Part shown: positions 18,542-28,135 of the stretch, in pieces | Numbering within the stretch: position 1 is the first letter of the stretch | Layout: the number at the start of each line of letters is the position of its first letter | NCBI RefSeq assembly: GCF_003399765.1 | Contig: NZ_NFZV01000019.1 | Span: 1 to 64,000 of the forward strand | DNA: 64,000 nt | Reading direction: 5' to 3' | From: Alkalilimnicola ehrlichii | Lineage (GTDB): Bacteria > Pseudomonadota > Gammaproteobacteria > Nitrococcales > AK92 | Notes under the pieces: model-generated | Told to the model about the DNA's origin: nothing | Database searches by the model: none | Seen by the model: only the letters and a program-made list of their open reading frames with translations | Translations under genes and position numbers: made by a program

Positions 18542-19665
18542 ATGCGATTACGTCTCCGTGCGGCGGCGGCTAGCTGCTGCTTAGCCACGCTATTGGCAAC
18601 GCCCGCACAAGCGGCCTTCCCCGACGACGTCACTTTCTTCGCCATACTGGATGTCGGCTTTCACTATCTCGATAACGGCCCCGACGGCGAGGACCAGCTC
18701 GGTCTCACCCACGGCGGTTTAACCGGCTCCCGCTGGGGCGTGCGCGCGGTGGAGAACATCAGCGACGACCTGCGCGCGATGGCGGTGCTGGAGGGGGAGT
18801 TAACTCCACCGACGGCCGAAGCTTGCAGGGGCCTGCCGGCAACCAGCGCTTATTCGGTCGGCAGGCCAATATCGCTCTGGAAAGCCGCCAGTGGGGCAAG
18901 ATCACGCTGGGGCGGCAAAACACCCAGATGATCACCTGGATGAATAAATACAACCCCTTCGTTAATGCCAACTTCTCATCCATCAAGCGAATCGACCCAG
19001 CGTTCGCCGACCGTATGGACAATGCGGTGAAGTATGAAAACCGCCTGGGCGATGTAACCGTCGCAGGCTATTACAGCTTCGGTTGGAACAACGACCAAGA
19101 CTGGGCCGACGACAAGCTCGGCCGCATGGCCGGCGGAGGCATTCGCTACAACCCAGGCGCGTTGGACATGGCGCTGCTCTATCACAGCAAACATGCCAAC
19201 AACCCGGCAAACGGCGCCAGCAGCGACAACCGGGAGGACCGGGCCGTGGCTGGTGTTTCCCTCAAGCTCAATCCGTTGACGTTCTACGGCGGCTATCGCT
19301 GGCTAGAACAAGAGCTAGCCGATCGCGAACTCACCAGCCACCTGTATTGGCTAGGCACCCAGTTCGAGATTACGCCCGCCTCGCGCCTGTCGTTCGCGGC
19401 GTTTCATCTGGATGGAACGGTGTGCAGCAATCTCAACGCCGCCAGCTGCCCAGCCGCTCATGCTAGCGAATCGCAGCGACCGACTCTGCTCGTTGTCGGC
19501 AAGGAGTACGACTTTAGTCGCCGCACCACGCTTTATACCAACGCTGCCTACGCGGCCAACGACCGCGGCTCGTCGGTGAGCGTGATAGGCGGCGGTTACG
19601 GCGCAAACGTCGACCCGGGCGAGGATCAGTTCGGCCTCATCGTCGGCCTTCGCCACCGTCTGTAA
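18542..19665 (+). CDS. General porin (Gram-negative trimeric type), interrupted in a G5 tract
   Basis: Frames 18542-18931 and 18823-19665 join into one porin of about 374 residues. The first gives the signal peptide (TPAQAAF) and the start typical of Neisseria/Burkholderia-type porins (FAILDVGFHYLD, GSRWGVRAVENISDDLRAMAVLEG). The second continues with GRQANIALES and ITLGRQNTQ, and ends in VGLRHRL. At 18793-18797 the read is GGGGG; a sixth G restores LEGGVNSTDGRSLQGPAGNQRLFGRQ in phase. The protein would form a general diffusion pore in the outer membrane. The broken state is either a base-calling error or a real length change of the tract. Confidence 0.85.
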
Positions 19666-19682
19666 CACAACAGGAGCCATCG

Positions 19683-19711
19683 GGCAGGGGCTCAAACGGC
19701 CCCTGCCTTTT
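19683..19711 (+). terminator. Intrinsic terminator after the porin gene
   Basis: GGCAGGGGC (19683-19691) pairs with GCCCCTGCC (19699-19707) around a 7-base loop and is followed by TTTT, 17 bases after the porin stop. Confidence 0.85.
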
Positions 19712-19735
19712 CTAGTGAGGGGTGAACATAAAGCA

Positions 19736-20712
19736 ATGTTTTCTGTTTCTACGCAGCGCGAGCGCGCTTTAAATGTGTACGCCGCCGGCCCCGGCAGTTT
19801 GATGAAGCGGTTGATCGCCGATTTTGCAGCGCGACCCATATCGATGTCAATCTGTTTCAAGCGACTACGGGTAAAGTGCTCGCCCGTCTGGAGGCGGAAG
19901 CGGATAACCCGCGGGCGGATGTTTTTATTTCGGCGTCTTGGGATCTCGCCATCGAGCTCGATAAGCGCGACTGGCTGCTGCCCTACGAGAGCCCAGCAGC
20001 CGCAACCGTGCCCGCCGCGTTCAAAACACCGACCTATATCGCGCAAGCCTTCTCGGCACTCGGCATCGCCTGGAACCGCCGTAGCGGAACGCCGGAGCCG
20101 CAGGATTGGGCGGACCTCGCGCAACCTGCCTTCCGGCATCGCATCACCACCCCCGACCCGAGTCTGTCGGGTGCTTCGCTGGATCTTCTACTCGGGCTGC
20201 AGGATGCCATGGGCGACGCAGCTTGGAACCTACTGACGCAGCTACGAGATAACGGCATGACCCTCGCAGCCGCGAATGATCAAGCGTTGTCCCCGGTTTT
20301 ACGCGGTCGAAAAGCGGCCGTTTTCGGCTGTGTCGACTACATTGCCTACAACCACAGCGAAAAGGGCGCGCCCCTGAAGGTCATTTTCCCGCATAGCGGC
20401 ACCGTGATCGCACCGCGCCCGATGATGATTTTAAAATCCTCTCGCTCGCCCGAACAGGCTCGCAAGCTCATCGATTATCTGCTGTCGGAGGCCGGTCAGC
20501 GCAGCGCGGCGGATGCTTGGTTAATGCCCGCAAGGCAGGACATTGCGGCCAAACGGCCGCCTTTCCAAGCACTGCGCCTGCTACCGTTAAGCAATGCGGT
20601 AGATGCCCATCGGCGCGCTGCTCTGGCGCGTTTTGCAGGCTTATTCGACGGCGAGCCCGGCGCGGCGCCGGGCTCTACAGCTACATCGCCACCGGCAATT
20701 TCTTGCGGCTAA
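19736..20712 (+). pseudogene. Decayed paralogue of the FbpA-type iron-binding protein
   Basis: Homologous along its whole length to the FbpA-like protein encoded at 22392-23435 (shared blocks ARLEAE, DVFISASWD, TPDPSLSGAS, VFGCVDYIAYN, FPHSGTVIAPRPMMIL, LMPAR). It lacks the exported protein's signal peptide: the first residues MFSVSTQRERALNVYAAG enter directly into the mature domain. Near 19826-19832 the frame changes by one missing base, after IADFAAR and before THIDVNLFQ. The C-terminus runs over a terminator palindrome. It lies right behind another gene's terminator with no promoter seen. Two independent defects make a true pseudogene likelier than for the other interrupted genes. Confidence 0.7.
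20653..20675 (-). terminator. Palindromic hairpin ending the fbp operon
   Basis: A perfect 11-bp inverted repeat (GAGCCCGGCGC / GCGCCGGGCTC, one-base centre) lies six bases beyond the stop of the minus-strand permease gene. It has no T-tract. It also lies inside the end of the facing pseudogene frame. Confidence 0.5.
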
Positions 20713-22387
20713 ACGCCGTTAGTCCGACCAGGAGCGCAGTGGTAGTGAAAATCGCCACTACGCTCATGGCCATGCCGACACCCGGCGAACCCTGCTCGAA
20801 CTGATTGAACACAAAGGTGGACACGGTACTCATGCCGGCTGGCGCCACCATCAACGAAGCAACCAGCTCACGCGATGCAATCGCGAACACCAAGAGCATC
20901 GACACCGCCAAGCTAGGCGCCAGCAATGGCAGGATGATCCGGACGAACGCTTGGGCGAAACCGGCGCCCGCCACGCGCGCTGCCGCCTCCAGATTCTCGC
21001 CCATCTGCCGAAAGGCCGCGGAGCAATACCGAACCGGATACGGCAGCAATAAGCAACTGTACGCCAACAGCAAGATAAGACTGGTGTTGTAGACCGTTAC
21101 CGGCCAGAAGCTTTGGTTCCAGGCCAGGATGAGGCCGACCGCGACAACAATCCCCGGCACCGTGTTCGGCAATAAGGACATCAAATCCAGCAGCCGTTTG
21201 CCCTTAATGCTCGCCCGCACCACCATATAACCGACCAACGCACCCAATACACCCGTCAGCAGCGCAGCGCCCACCGCCAGGCCGAGGCTGGTTCCGAGCG
21301 CCTTTAATGCCCCGTCGCGGTCGCTTGCCAACGCCTCGAAGTGACGTAGCGAGACGTTATCCCAAGCCAGGCCGCCGGATAGGGTGGCGGTTAAGGAAGT
21401 TGCCAGCACCGCCAATAGCGGCACGGCGACCGATAACACAGCGACCGCAACGAAGTAAGCCAACACCAACCAGCGCCAAGGGCCTAGCTCAACCGGATCG
21501 AAAGCCACGGGTTTGCCGCTGATGCTGACGTAATTACGCCGTGTGGCCAGCCAGTGCTGGAGATAAAAGGCGCCCATGGCCAGCAGGACCAGCAAGACGC
21601 TCAAGGTCGCGGCACCGGGCATATCCAAAGGCCAATCGGAAAAGCGCTGGTGGATGCCGGTCACTAACACGTGGAAGCCGGCCTGCGCGCCCAGCGTCGC
21701 CGGGGTGCCGAACTCCTCGATGGTTAGCGCAAACACCAGCAGCAACCCCGCCACCAGCCCCGGAATCGCCAACGGCAAGGTAATCCGCAGCAAGGCAACC
21801 GAAGGCCGCGCCCCGCATACCCGGCCGACGGCGGCGAAACGACCGCCAACGGCAACTAGGGTACGCGAAACGGCGAAGTACACGACCGGGAACACGTTCA
21901 AGGTCATCACCATCACGATGCCCCAGAAGGAGAATAAAAAGTCGTTGCCGTTAATGCCGACTAGCTGCTCGGCATAGCCCCGGTTCTGGAGGGTCATGAC
22001 CCAAGCCAGCGCGGCAATATAGGGCGGAATCATGAAGGGTATCAGGAAGATCAGATCCCAGACGGCACCGCCGGGCACGCGGGTCAGTGCCCGCAAGGCA
22101 CCCAACGGCACCGCCAGCACGGCGGCAACCAGCACCACCGCCAAACCAAGCCGGAGCGTGTTCCCAATAAGGACCAGCAGTTCGGGGTCGGCAAGCGTCG
22201 GTTGCAAGCTGCTAAAGGGGGCCTCAAGGCTGCCCCGGGTTATCCCGGGGAAGACCACCTGTAGCGCTATGAACAGCAACGGCAAGCCCACCAGCAGGAG
22301 CAGGCCAAACAGCGCAATCGCCATGATGACCGACTGCCCCGATAAGCTACCGACCCCACGCTTAAACGTCGAGGCAACCCTACTCAT
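20681..22387 (-). CDS. Ferric-iron ABC transporter permease (FbpB type)
   Basis: A 568-residue inner-membrane protein with about twelve helices in two homologous halves, the layout of FbpB/SfuB permeases. Each half has a binding-protein-dependent transport loop: GRVCGARPSVALLRITLPLAIPG and ARVAGAGFAQAFVRIILPLLAPS. It should carry Fe3+ from the periplasmic binding protein to the cytoplasm, powered by the ATPase encoded at 23571-24670. It starts 4 bp after the binding-protein gene. Transport of another trivalent or oxyanion substrate cannot be excluded by sequence alone. Confidence 0.88.
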   Translation of the reverse strand: MSRVASTFKRGVGSLSGQSVIMAIALFGLLLLVGLPLLFIALQVVFPGITRGSLEAPFSSLQPTLADPELLVLIGNTLRLGLAVVLVAAVLAVPLGALRALTRVPGGAVWDLIFLIPFMIPPYIAALAWVMTLQNRGYAEQLVGINGNDFLFSFWGIVMVMTLNVFPVVYFAVSRTLVAVGGRFAAVGRVCGARPSVALLRITLPLAIPGLVAGLLLVFALTIEEFGTPATLGAQAGFHVLVTGIHQRFSDWPLDMPGAATLSVLLVLLAMGAFYLQHWLATRRNYVSISGKPVAFDPVELGPWRWLVLAYFVAVAVLSVAVPLLAVLATSLTATLSGGLAWDNVSLRHFEALASDRDGALKALGTSLGLAVGAALLTGVLGALVGYMVVRASIKGKRLLDLMSLLPNTVPGIVVAVGLILAWNQSFWPVTVYNTSLILLLAYSCLLLPYPVRYCSAAFRQMGENLEAAARVAGAGFAQAFVRIILPLLAPSLAVSMLLVFAIASRELVASLMVAPAGMSTVSTFVFNQFEQGSPGVGMAMSVVAIFTTTALLVGLTAFSRKKLPVAM

Positions 22388-22391
22388 CGGC

Positions 22392-23435
22392 TCACTGACT
22401 CATGACTTGCCGAAAACGCCGTAAGATCTGCTCGCGCTGCGCTGTCATCTCGGCGCTGTCGACATCGATGACGTTGAGCGCCGACAAGCTTGGCCGCAAG
22501 CCTTCAACGTCGCTTCTGGCCGGCATCAAATAGGCTTCGGCAACGCGCTGCTGCCCCTGCTCCGACAGCATAAAATCGAGAAAGGCTTTGGCTTGGTCGG
22601 GCTGTCGGCTATAGCTAAGGATCATCATCGGCCGCGGCGCGAGCACGGTACCGCTGGTCGGGAAGATCACCTCAATCGCTTCCCCGTTTGCCCGCTGGCC
22701 TAGGGCAATATAATCCACCGCCCCGAAAACCGCCGACTTCGCCCCTTGCAATACCGGATTAAGCGCCCGCGCGTTCGGGCCGGGAACGACCATTCCGTTC
22801 GCCCTCAGCGACTGCATCAAATCCCAGGTCGGCTCCTCGCCGAGCGCGGTCAGTAGCCCGGTCAGCAATTCGAAGGCAGCGCCGCTTTGCGCCGGATCCG
22901 GCATCGTGACTTCATTACGGTATTCGGCACGGGCGAGATCGCTCCAGTCGGTGGGTTTTGGCGTATCGCTGCGGCTATTCCATACCAACGCCAAGGCCGC
23001 GACACCTTGCGCGATGTAATGACTGTCCCGTAAAGAATCCGGCACCTGCTCGGCGCCGGCGGGCGTGTAGGCCAGCAAATCGCCCGCTTCTTTCAACGCT
23101 TCGGCGGAATCCCAGGAGGCGGAAATCAACACGTCGGCCACCGGATTCGCGCGCTCGGCCTCAAGCCGGGCCAGAATCTGCCCGGTCGTGCCTTGAAATA
23201 CCTCGACCCGCGTACCGGTTTCGGCTTGAAAATCACGCGCCAGGTTGGCAATCAGCCGGTTAGGCCCCGCCGAATAGACGGTAAGACTCTGAGCCTGGAC
23301 GCTCACCGCGCTCAAACCCAAACTGACCGCTAGAATAGACACACCAAGCGGTTTTCGAACCGAACGGGTTGAGGTGGACAATAACTGTTGCAGCCCGCCC
23401 ACTACCGTGGTCAGGACATTTTCTAGGCGTTTCAT
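22392..23435 (-). CDS. Ferric-iron ABC transporter binding protein (FbpA type)
   Basis: 347 residues; long signal peptide (hydrophobic core LGVSILAVSLGLSAVSVQA, cut after about 48), then a periplasmic binding fold starting SLTVYSAG. Conserved blocks for FbpA/AfuA proteins are ARLEAERANPVADV, TMPDPAQSG, VFGAVDYIALG and FPTSGTVLAPRPMMIL. The start ATG has AGAGGATC upstream. The gene lies between the ATPase and permease genes on the minus strand. A related degraded copy lies at 19736-20712. It should deliver free or esterase-released Fe3+ to the permease. Confidence 0.88.
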   Translation of the reverse strand: MKRLENVLTTVVGGLQQLLSTSTRSVRKPLGVSILAVSLGLSAVSVQAQSLTVYSAGPNRLIANLARDFQAETGTRVEVFQGTTGQILARLEAERANPVADVLISASWDSAEALKEAGDLLAYTPAGAEQVPDSLRDSHYIAQGVAALALVWNSRSDTPKPTDWSDLARAEYRNEVTMPDPAQSGAAFELLTGLLTALGEEPTWDLMQSLRANGMVVPGPNARALNPVLQGAKSAVFGAVDYIALGQRANGEAIEVIFPTSGTVLAPRPMMILSYSRQPDQAKAFLDFMLSEQGQQRVAEAYLMPARSDVEGLRPSLSALNVIDVDSAEMTAQREQILRRFRQVMSQ

Positions 23436-23534
23436 TGTTTGATCCTCTTCGGGATTTCATCGGAGCCGCCAGCCTAGAAGGGCGTTGCTACGGGCTTATG
23501 ACAGTTTCGGGAAGATTTCGATAAGAGTAAGAGG

Positions 23535-23561
23535 CAGCGCCGGGCAGCCCGCCCGGCGCTG
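23535..23561 (-). other. Hairpin between fbpC and fbpA
   Basis: CAGCGCCGGGC and GCCCGGCGCTG form an 11-bp perfect stem ten bases after the ATPase stop and about 100 bp before the binding-protein start. An intercistronic hairpin like this commonly limits read-through or protects mRNA so that ATPase and binding protein are made at different levels. Confidence 0.5.
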
Positions 23562-23570
23562 TACTATCCG

Positions 23571-24670
23571 TTATGCCGGAATCGCGAACGGTTGCGGTTT
23601 GAGCTTGATGTCAATCGGACTGCCGTCGCTAGACCAGGCGCAGAGCGCCTCGGCGTTCATACTTACCCGTACCGGCGTATTCACCGGCGGGCAGTCCGAC
23701 ACTTGCATTTTTAGCTGCGGCCCGTTTTCCAACTGAACACGCACCGCATAGTATTCGCCCTGAAACACACGCTGGCTAATGCTGCCCTTAATCGGCCCTT
23801 CGGCATCCAAACTTAAGCCGCGCCGGGGAAACAAAACCTGGACTGGGCCTTGGTGAGCGTACTGGGGGCAAATCTCGACCGCTTGCCCGCCCAGCAATAG
23901 GGTTTGGTGTAATAACTGCCCCTCCAGCAAGGTGCCGGCATCCAGAAAGCGGGCGATGTCCGGCGAAGCCGGGGCGTTATAAAGGCTTTCCGGCGCAGCC
24001 AGTTGGGCAATGCGACCTTTTGCATGACCGCCACCCGATCCGCCAAGGCGTAGGCTTCCTGTTGATCGTGGGTAACGAACACCGCGGTAAGCCCCAACTC
24101 GTCGATTAAGGTGCGGATTTCAAGGGCTAGCTGCTCGCGCAGGCTTTTATCGAGATTCGATAAGGGCTCGTCCATCAACAACAAACGAGGCTGACCGACA
24201 ACGGCCCGGGCCAACGCGACCCGTTGTTGCTGCCCGCCCGAGAGCGTATCGGGACTGCGCCCGGCCATCCCGCCCAGACCCACCAGCTCTAGGGCCCACT
24301 GAATCCGTCGACTGCGCTCGCTGCGCCCAAGCCCCTGCATGTGTAAGGGAAACGCCAGGTTCTCGCCGATCGTCATGTGCGGCCATAGGGCGTAATCCTG
24401 AAACACCATCCCAAGCTTACGGCGCTCCGGCGGCAAACAGCGATTCCGATCGGCAACGACTTGGCCTTGAATCAGAATCTCTCCCGCATCCGGCGCCATA
24501 AGGCCGGCGATACAGCGGAGCAAGGTTGTCTTACCGCAGCCCGAAGCACCTAGTAATGCCAGAACTTGACCTTGAGGGACGCTAACGTCGAGCTCGACAA
24601 GGGCCGCAGCATCGCCGAACGTTTTGGTTAAACCTCGAATGTGTAAGGGAAGGGCGGTATCGGCCGTCAC
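23571..24670 (-). CDS. Ferric-iron ABC transporter ATPase (FbpC type), 1-base frameshift
   Basis: Frames 24670-23813 and 23930-23571 join into a normal 366-residue ATPase. Seen: Walker A GASGCGKTT, Q-loop FQDYALWPHM, signature LSGGQQQR, Walker B LLLMDEP, switch THDQQEA, then a C-terminal TOBE-like regulatory domain (VEICPQYAH, VQVLFPRR, VQLENGP). At 24018-24021 the minus-strand read is CAAAAGG; a fifth A restores VMQKGRIAQLAA, the standard sequence after the ABC core. It energises the permease at 20681-22387. First gene of the minus-strand operon ATPase, binding protein, permease. No clear Fur box precedes it. Confidence 0.88.
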
Positions 24671-24802
24671 AGTCGCCTCCTTCTGATGTTAGCCGTCCTT
24701 TCTACCCGTTTTGGATGACAAACGAATGACACAGAGGCTGATTTCCCTGCTTCCGCCCCCATGTCGACTCTGGGAATTTCGCAATGACCAGGAGGCTCGA
24801 TT

Positions 24803-25441
24803 GTGTCCTTACGCTTAGGAGATACCGCACCGGACTTCATACAGGACTCGACCGAAGGCAAGATTCAGTTTCATGACTGGATCGGCGATCACTGGGCGGT
24901 GCTGTATTCTCACCCAGCCGACTTCACCCCCGTATGCACGACCGAATTAGGCCGCACGGCTAAGCTGTCGGAAGCGTTTGCAGCACGCAATACGAAAGTC
25001 ATCGCATTAAGCATCGACCCCGTAGAAGCGCACCATAAATGGATGAGCGATATCGAAGAAACCCAAGGTCAGGCCGTAGATTTCCCGATCATCGCCGATC
25101 ATGACCGCAGAGTCGCCGAACTTTACGACCTGATTCACCCGAACGCCGGTACCACCGGCACGGTTCGAGCAGTATTTATTATTGATCCCGCCAAAAAGAT
25201 CCGCGCCACCATCACGTACCCAGCCAGCACGGGACGCAATTTCGCCGAGATACTGCGGGTGATCGACTCGCTGCAACTCACCGACAGTCACAGCGTAGCC
25301 ACACCGGCAGATTGGGAGCAGGGCGACGAATGCGTCATCCTACCCAGCATCAAGAGCGAAGAAGAACTCAAGGCCCTCTTCCCTAAGGGCTGGAAAGAAC
25401 TGAAACCCTATCTGCGGACAACGCCGCAGCCGAATAGATAA
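24803..25441 (+). CDS. Peroxiredoxin, 1-Cys Prx6 type
   Basis: 212 residues from GTG 24803 with AGGAGG nine bases upstream. The peroxidatic cysteine is in PADFTPVCTTELG, with catalytic Arg further on (IDPAKKIRATITYP), and the long C-terminal domain with GDECVILPS is typical of the Prx6 subfamily. It reduces hydrogen peroxide and alkyl hydroperoxides in the cytoplasm using thiols. Divergent from the fbp operon, which fits a link between iron uptake and peroxide defence, although no OxyR site was identified. Confidence 0.92.
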   Translation: MSLRLGDTAPDFIQDSTEGKIQFHDWIGDHWAVLYSHPADFTPVCTTELGRTAKLSEAFAARNTKVIALSIDPVEAHHKWMSDIEETQGQAVDFPIIADHDRRVAELYDLIHPNAGTTGTVRAVFIIDPAKKIRATITYPASTGRNFAEILRVIDSLQLTDSHSVATPADWEQGDECVILPSIKSEEELKALFPKGWKELKPYLRTTPQPNR

Positions 25442-25447
25442 AAGCGC

Positions 25448-25774
25448 TCAGGCTTCGGGCTCATAGCTCACCTCCGGCCAAGCGTCCTTGATTTCGGCCG
25501 CCTGATGCTCGGCAGCGAACTGCTCCCATAAGATCCCGTTGCAGTCGAGATCGCTAGTAAAGGCTTCGGCACCCGCCACCTCCCAGCCCAGGTGGCGAAG
25601 CTTACCGGCGTCTTCCTCCGCGACTTTGCGCACCGAGACGTTCAACGTATCCGTCCGCCACAATGCGTAGGCACCCGCAATCACCAGCTCGGGCGCTTGC
25701 CCGAAACGTTGACTATAATCGGCAACGGTAGCTTCTATGTCCGCCACGCCCAATGCTAAATGAAGCTTTTTCAT
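25448..25774 (-). CDS. Small VOC-superfamily (glyoxalase-like) protein
   Basis: 108 residues with a beta-alpha-beta start LHLALGVADIEATVADYSQRFG, typical of one vicinal-oxygen-chelate module, and WEQFAAEHQ near the end. Residues that bind metal in classical glyoxalases are not obviously complete. Members are often annotated as ArsI/CadI-like or unknown dioxygenase-fold proteins. Convergent with the peroxiredoxin gene, six bases apart. Substrate unknown. Confidence 0.7.
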   Translation of the reverse strand: MKKLHLALGVADIEATVADYSQRFGQAPELVIAGAYALWRTDTLNVSVRKVAEEDAGKLRHLGWEVAGAEAFTSDLDCNGILWEQFAAEHQAAEIKDAWPEVSYEPEA

Positions 25775-25814
25775 GCTACTTATTACTCTCCATGGCGATG
25801 GGTTATCGCTTTAC

Positions 25815-26186
25815 TCAGAAACCTACGATTCTACAGCTATGGTATGGCGGCTCGCCTTCATTGGCTCGGCTGAAAACGTCGGCGGGCAAATGGACGGTAT
25901 CGGCAACCGCCGACAGCGGTAAATCGATGATCAGCAGCGGAACGATTAACAAGGAATAACCCAAGGACGACAGCCAGTATTCGCTGAAAATCCCTTGCAA
26001 TACCCACTCGTTGGCGCACTGCCACGCCTTCATATTCGCACTGACACCGCTGTAAACGAAGCCGGGCCCGACATCGTACTCGCCACGGACGCCACCATCG
26101 ATTCTAGCGCCAAGGGTCGAACAACCGGCGATAACACTACCTAACCACAGCATGGCCAGAACCAAGCTACACCGATTTAGATACAA
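25815..26186 (-). CDS. YceK/YidQ-type lipoprotein
   Basis: 123 residues with a lipoprotein signal peptide (lipobox VIAGC, Cys at about 22) and the family motif LLIIDLPLSAVADTVHLPADV. Two further Cys (WQCAN, HSCR) flank the conserved core. YceK/YidQ proteins are small outer-membrane lipoproteins of unknown function in enterobacteria and others. It lies 40 bp upstream of the VOC gene's ATG on the same strand, so co-transcription is possible. Confidence 0.82.
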   Translation of the reverse strand: MYLNRCSLVLAMLWLGSVIAGCSTLGARIDGGVRGEYDVGPGFVYSGVSANMKAWQCANEWVLQGIFSEYWLSSLGYSLLIVPLLIIDLPLSAVADTVHLPADVFSRANEGEPPYHSCRIVGF

Positions 26187-26254
26187 GCTACGTTGCCCCG
26201 AGCACGCTGGTACGAAGCCACGGCACGCCCCCTCTACCCCGTCAATTCCGCTTA

Positions 26255-26283
26255 TTGTTAAGCATTAAGAAGATGCTTAACAA
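26255..26283 (-). terminator. Hairpin downstream of the ABC-F gene
   Basis: TTGTTAAGCAT (26255-26265) pairs with ATGCTTAACAA (26273-26283), 12 bases past the ABC-F stop. The stem is A+T-rich and lacks a long T-tail, so termination is uncertain. Confidence 0.4.
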
Positions 26284-26294
26284 CGACCTTACCA

Positions 26295-27873
26295 TCATTT
26301 CTTTGCCGGCTCCGACAAGTCCAACTGATGCGAGACCCCAACCGCTTGCACAAACGTTTCGTCATGAGATACCAGCATAAGCGCACCGGGATATTCGCTA
26401 AGCGCATCTTCCAGCAATTCCCGAGAATCGAGATCAAGATGGTTGTCGGGCTCGTCCAACAAAAGCAAATCCGGTGCCTGCTCAGCCTGCGTGACAGCCA
26501 ACAAAGCCACTTTTAATCGTTCGCCGCCACTTAAGGCAGCTACGGGCATGAGGGCTTTATCGCCGCGTAGGCGGACGCTACCCAACCAGGTCCGCCACGT
26601 GCTGCGGCTAATCGTAGGATGCAAGCGATGCAGGTTATCGACGGCCGATGCTCGTTCGTCTAGCAGGCTAAAGTCCTGATCCAAGTACAGACACCTACCG
26701 CGTACGCGGCAACGCCCGGCAAGCGGCGCCAGCCGAGCGGCGATGACCTTAAGCAAGGTCGACTTGCCGGACCCGTTGGCACCTTTCAGCCGCCACCGCT
26801 CGCCGCTGCGTACGTTCATGGTAATCGGCGAGCGGTTTAGCCACGGCAACGCTAAACCCTCAAGCTGTAAGCATATCCCGCCCCGCAAAGCTGGCTGTCC
26901 CATGACGAGCTGCTGCCGCCGCAGCCTATCTCGCTGCGCCTTCGCCACGCCTAATTGCTCCCGCAACTGCTCCTCGCGCTGAGCCTGCCGCACTTTATCG
27001 CGTCCGCCACTATTCTCGGCCTTTTGCGCCTTGGCATCGAGAAGTACTTTGCTTTGCGAGCCGGATCGACGCAAACGCTCGCCTTGCCGTCGGCGCCTGG
27101 CCGCTCGCTGCTCGGCCGCTTGTCGCTCGCGATCAACGCGCGAAGTTGCTTTTCCGCGCGCCCGACGCGCTGTTCCAGGGCTTCGACTTCCGCCATTCGC
27201 ACCGAACGGTACAAATCGTACCCCCGCCGTACTCTCGCAGCCCCTGCTCCGTCAGCTCTAAGATATGCCCGACCCGCCTTAATAAATCCCGGTCATGGCT
27301 AGCCACCAAGGCACCGCCCGGATGAGCAAACACCTGCGCCATAAACCACTCCCGACCGGAGGCATCCAGGTGGTTAGTCGGCTCATCCAATAATAAAAAG
27401 TGATCCTGCCGCAGTAATGCGGCGCATAATGCCACCCGTGTACGCTGCCCACCGCTGAGCTTAGCCATCGGCGTGTGCAGAGGAATATCCAGCCCTGCGT
27501 CCGCTAGCCGTTGCTGCCACTGCACCGGTAAATGCCATAGATCGGCCACCCGGTCCAAATCGGCTGGGCTGCCCCGCCCCTGCTCAATCAGGGCAAAGAC
27601 TTCGTACAAATCGGTCACGCCTAAAGCGTCGGCTACCCTTGGCCCGTATGCGTCGTGGAGTTGATCGACGCGATAGACCGGACACATCCAGCTGATTTCG
27701 CCTGAGGAAGGCGTTAAGTCACCGGCCAAAAGCTTAAGTAACACGGACTTGCCGCGACCGTTAGGGCCGATCAGACCGCTAACGCCCGCACCCAGCGTCG
27801 CACTCAAATTCTCAAACAAGCGCTGTGCGCCGAATGCCATTGAAAGCTGAACGAAACGACAAACCGTAGACAT
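26295..27873 (-). CDS. ABC-F family ATPase, two 1-base frameshifts
   Basis: Three frames on the minus strand join into one 526-residue ABC-F protein with two ATPase domains: first Walker A GPNGRGKS, signature LSGGQRTR, Walker B LLLDEPTNHLD; second GANGSGKS, LSGGERLK, LLLDEPDNHLD. The linker is charged and helical. Breaks are at the C5 tract 27221-27225 (a sixth base restores YGGGYDLYRSVRMAEVEALEQR) and near 27131-27136 (one base restores RALDRERQAAEQRAARRRR). ABC-F proteins act on the ribosome, some in translation quality control and some in antibiotic protection. The paralogue type cannot be told. An inverted repeat overlaps the ribosome site at the start. Confidence 0.87.
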
Positions 27874-28135
27874 ACCCTGCCTCCCAATTGCCAGGGCAGG
27901 CAGCGGTACGCTATCGGTCGATCATGATTCGTAAGGAAGAAGCAAAGCGCTCACGCCGCCTGCACACGAATACCAACCCCAAACCAGGGCTACGCGTTGG
28001 AACTCCGTGTGAACAGGCATTACTTCATTGGCGTGCTCGCTCCAAAGAAAGGATTCGATTCGTACTAGCATAATCGGGCGACATCGCATCTGCAACACGG
28101 CCCGCCGAACCGGTAACTCTATGCGTGAAGGCGTA

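Noticed and set aside
24671-24802. Fur box upstream of fbpC
   Set aside because: No stretch comes near the 19-bp consensus, unlike the clear site at 13585.
24667-24861. 64-codon minus-strand frame upstream of fbpC
   Set aside because: It overlaps the peroxiredoxin start and has no ribosome site or domain.
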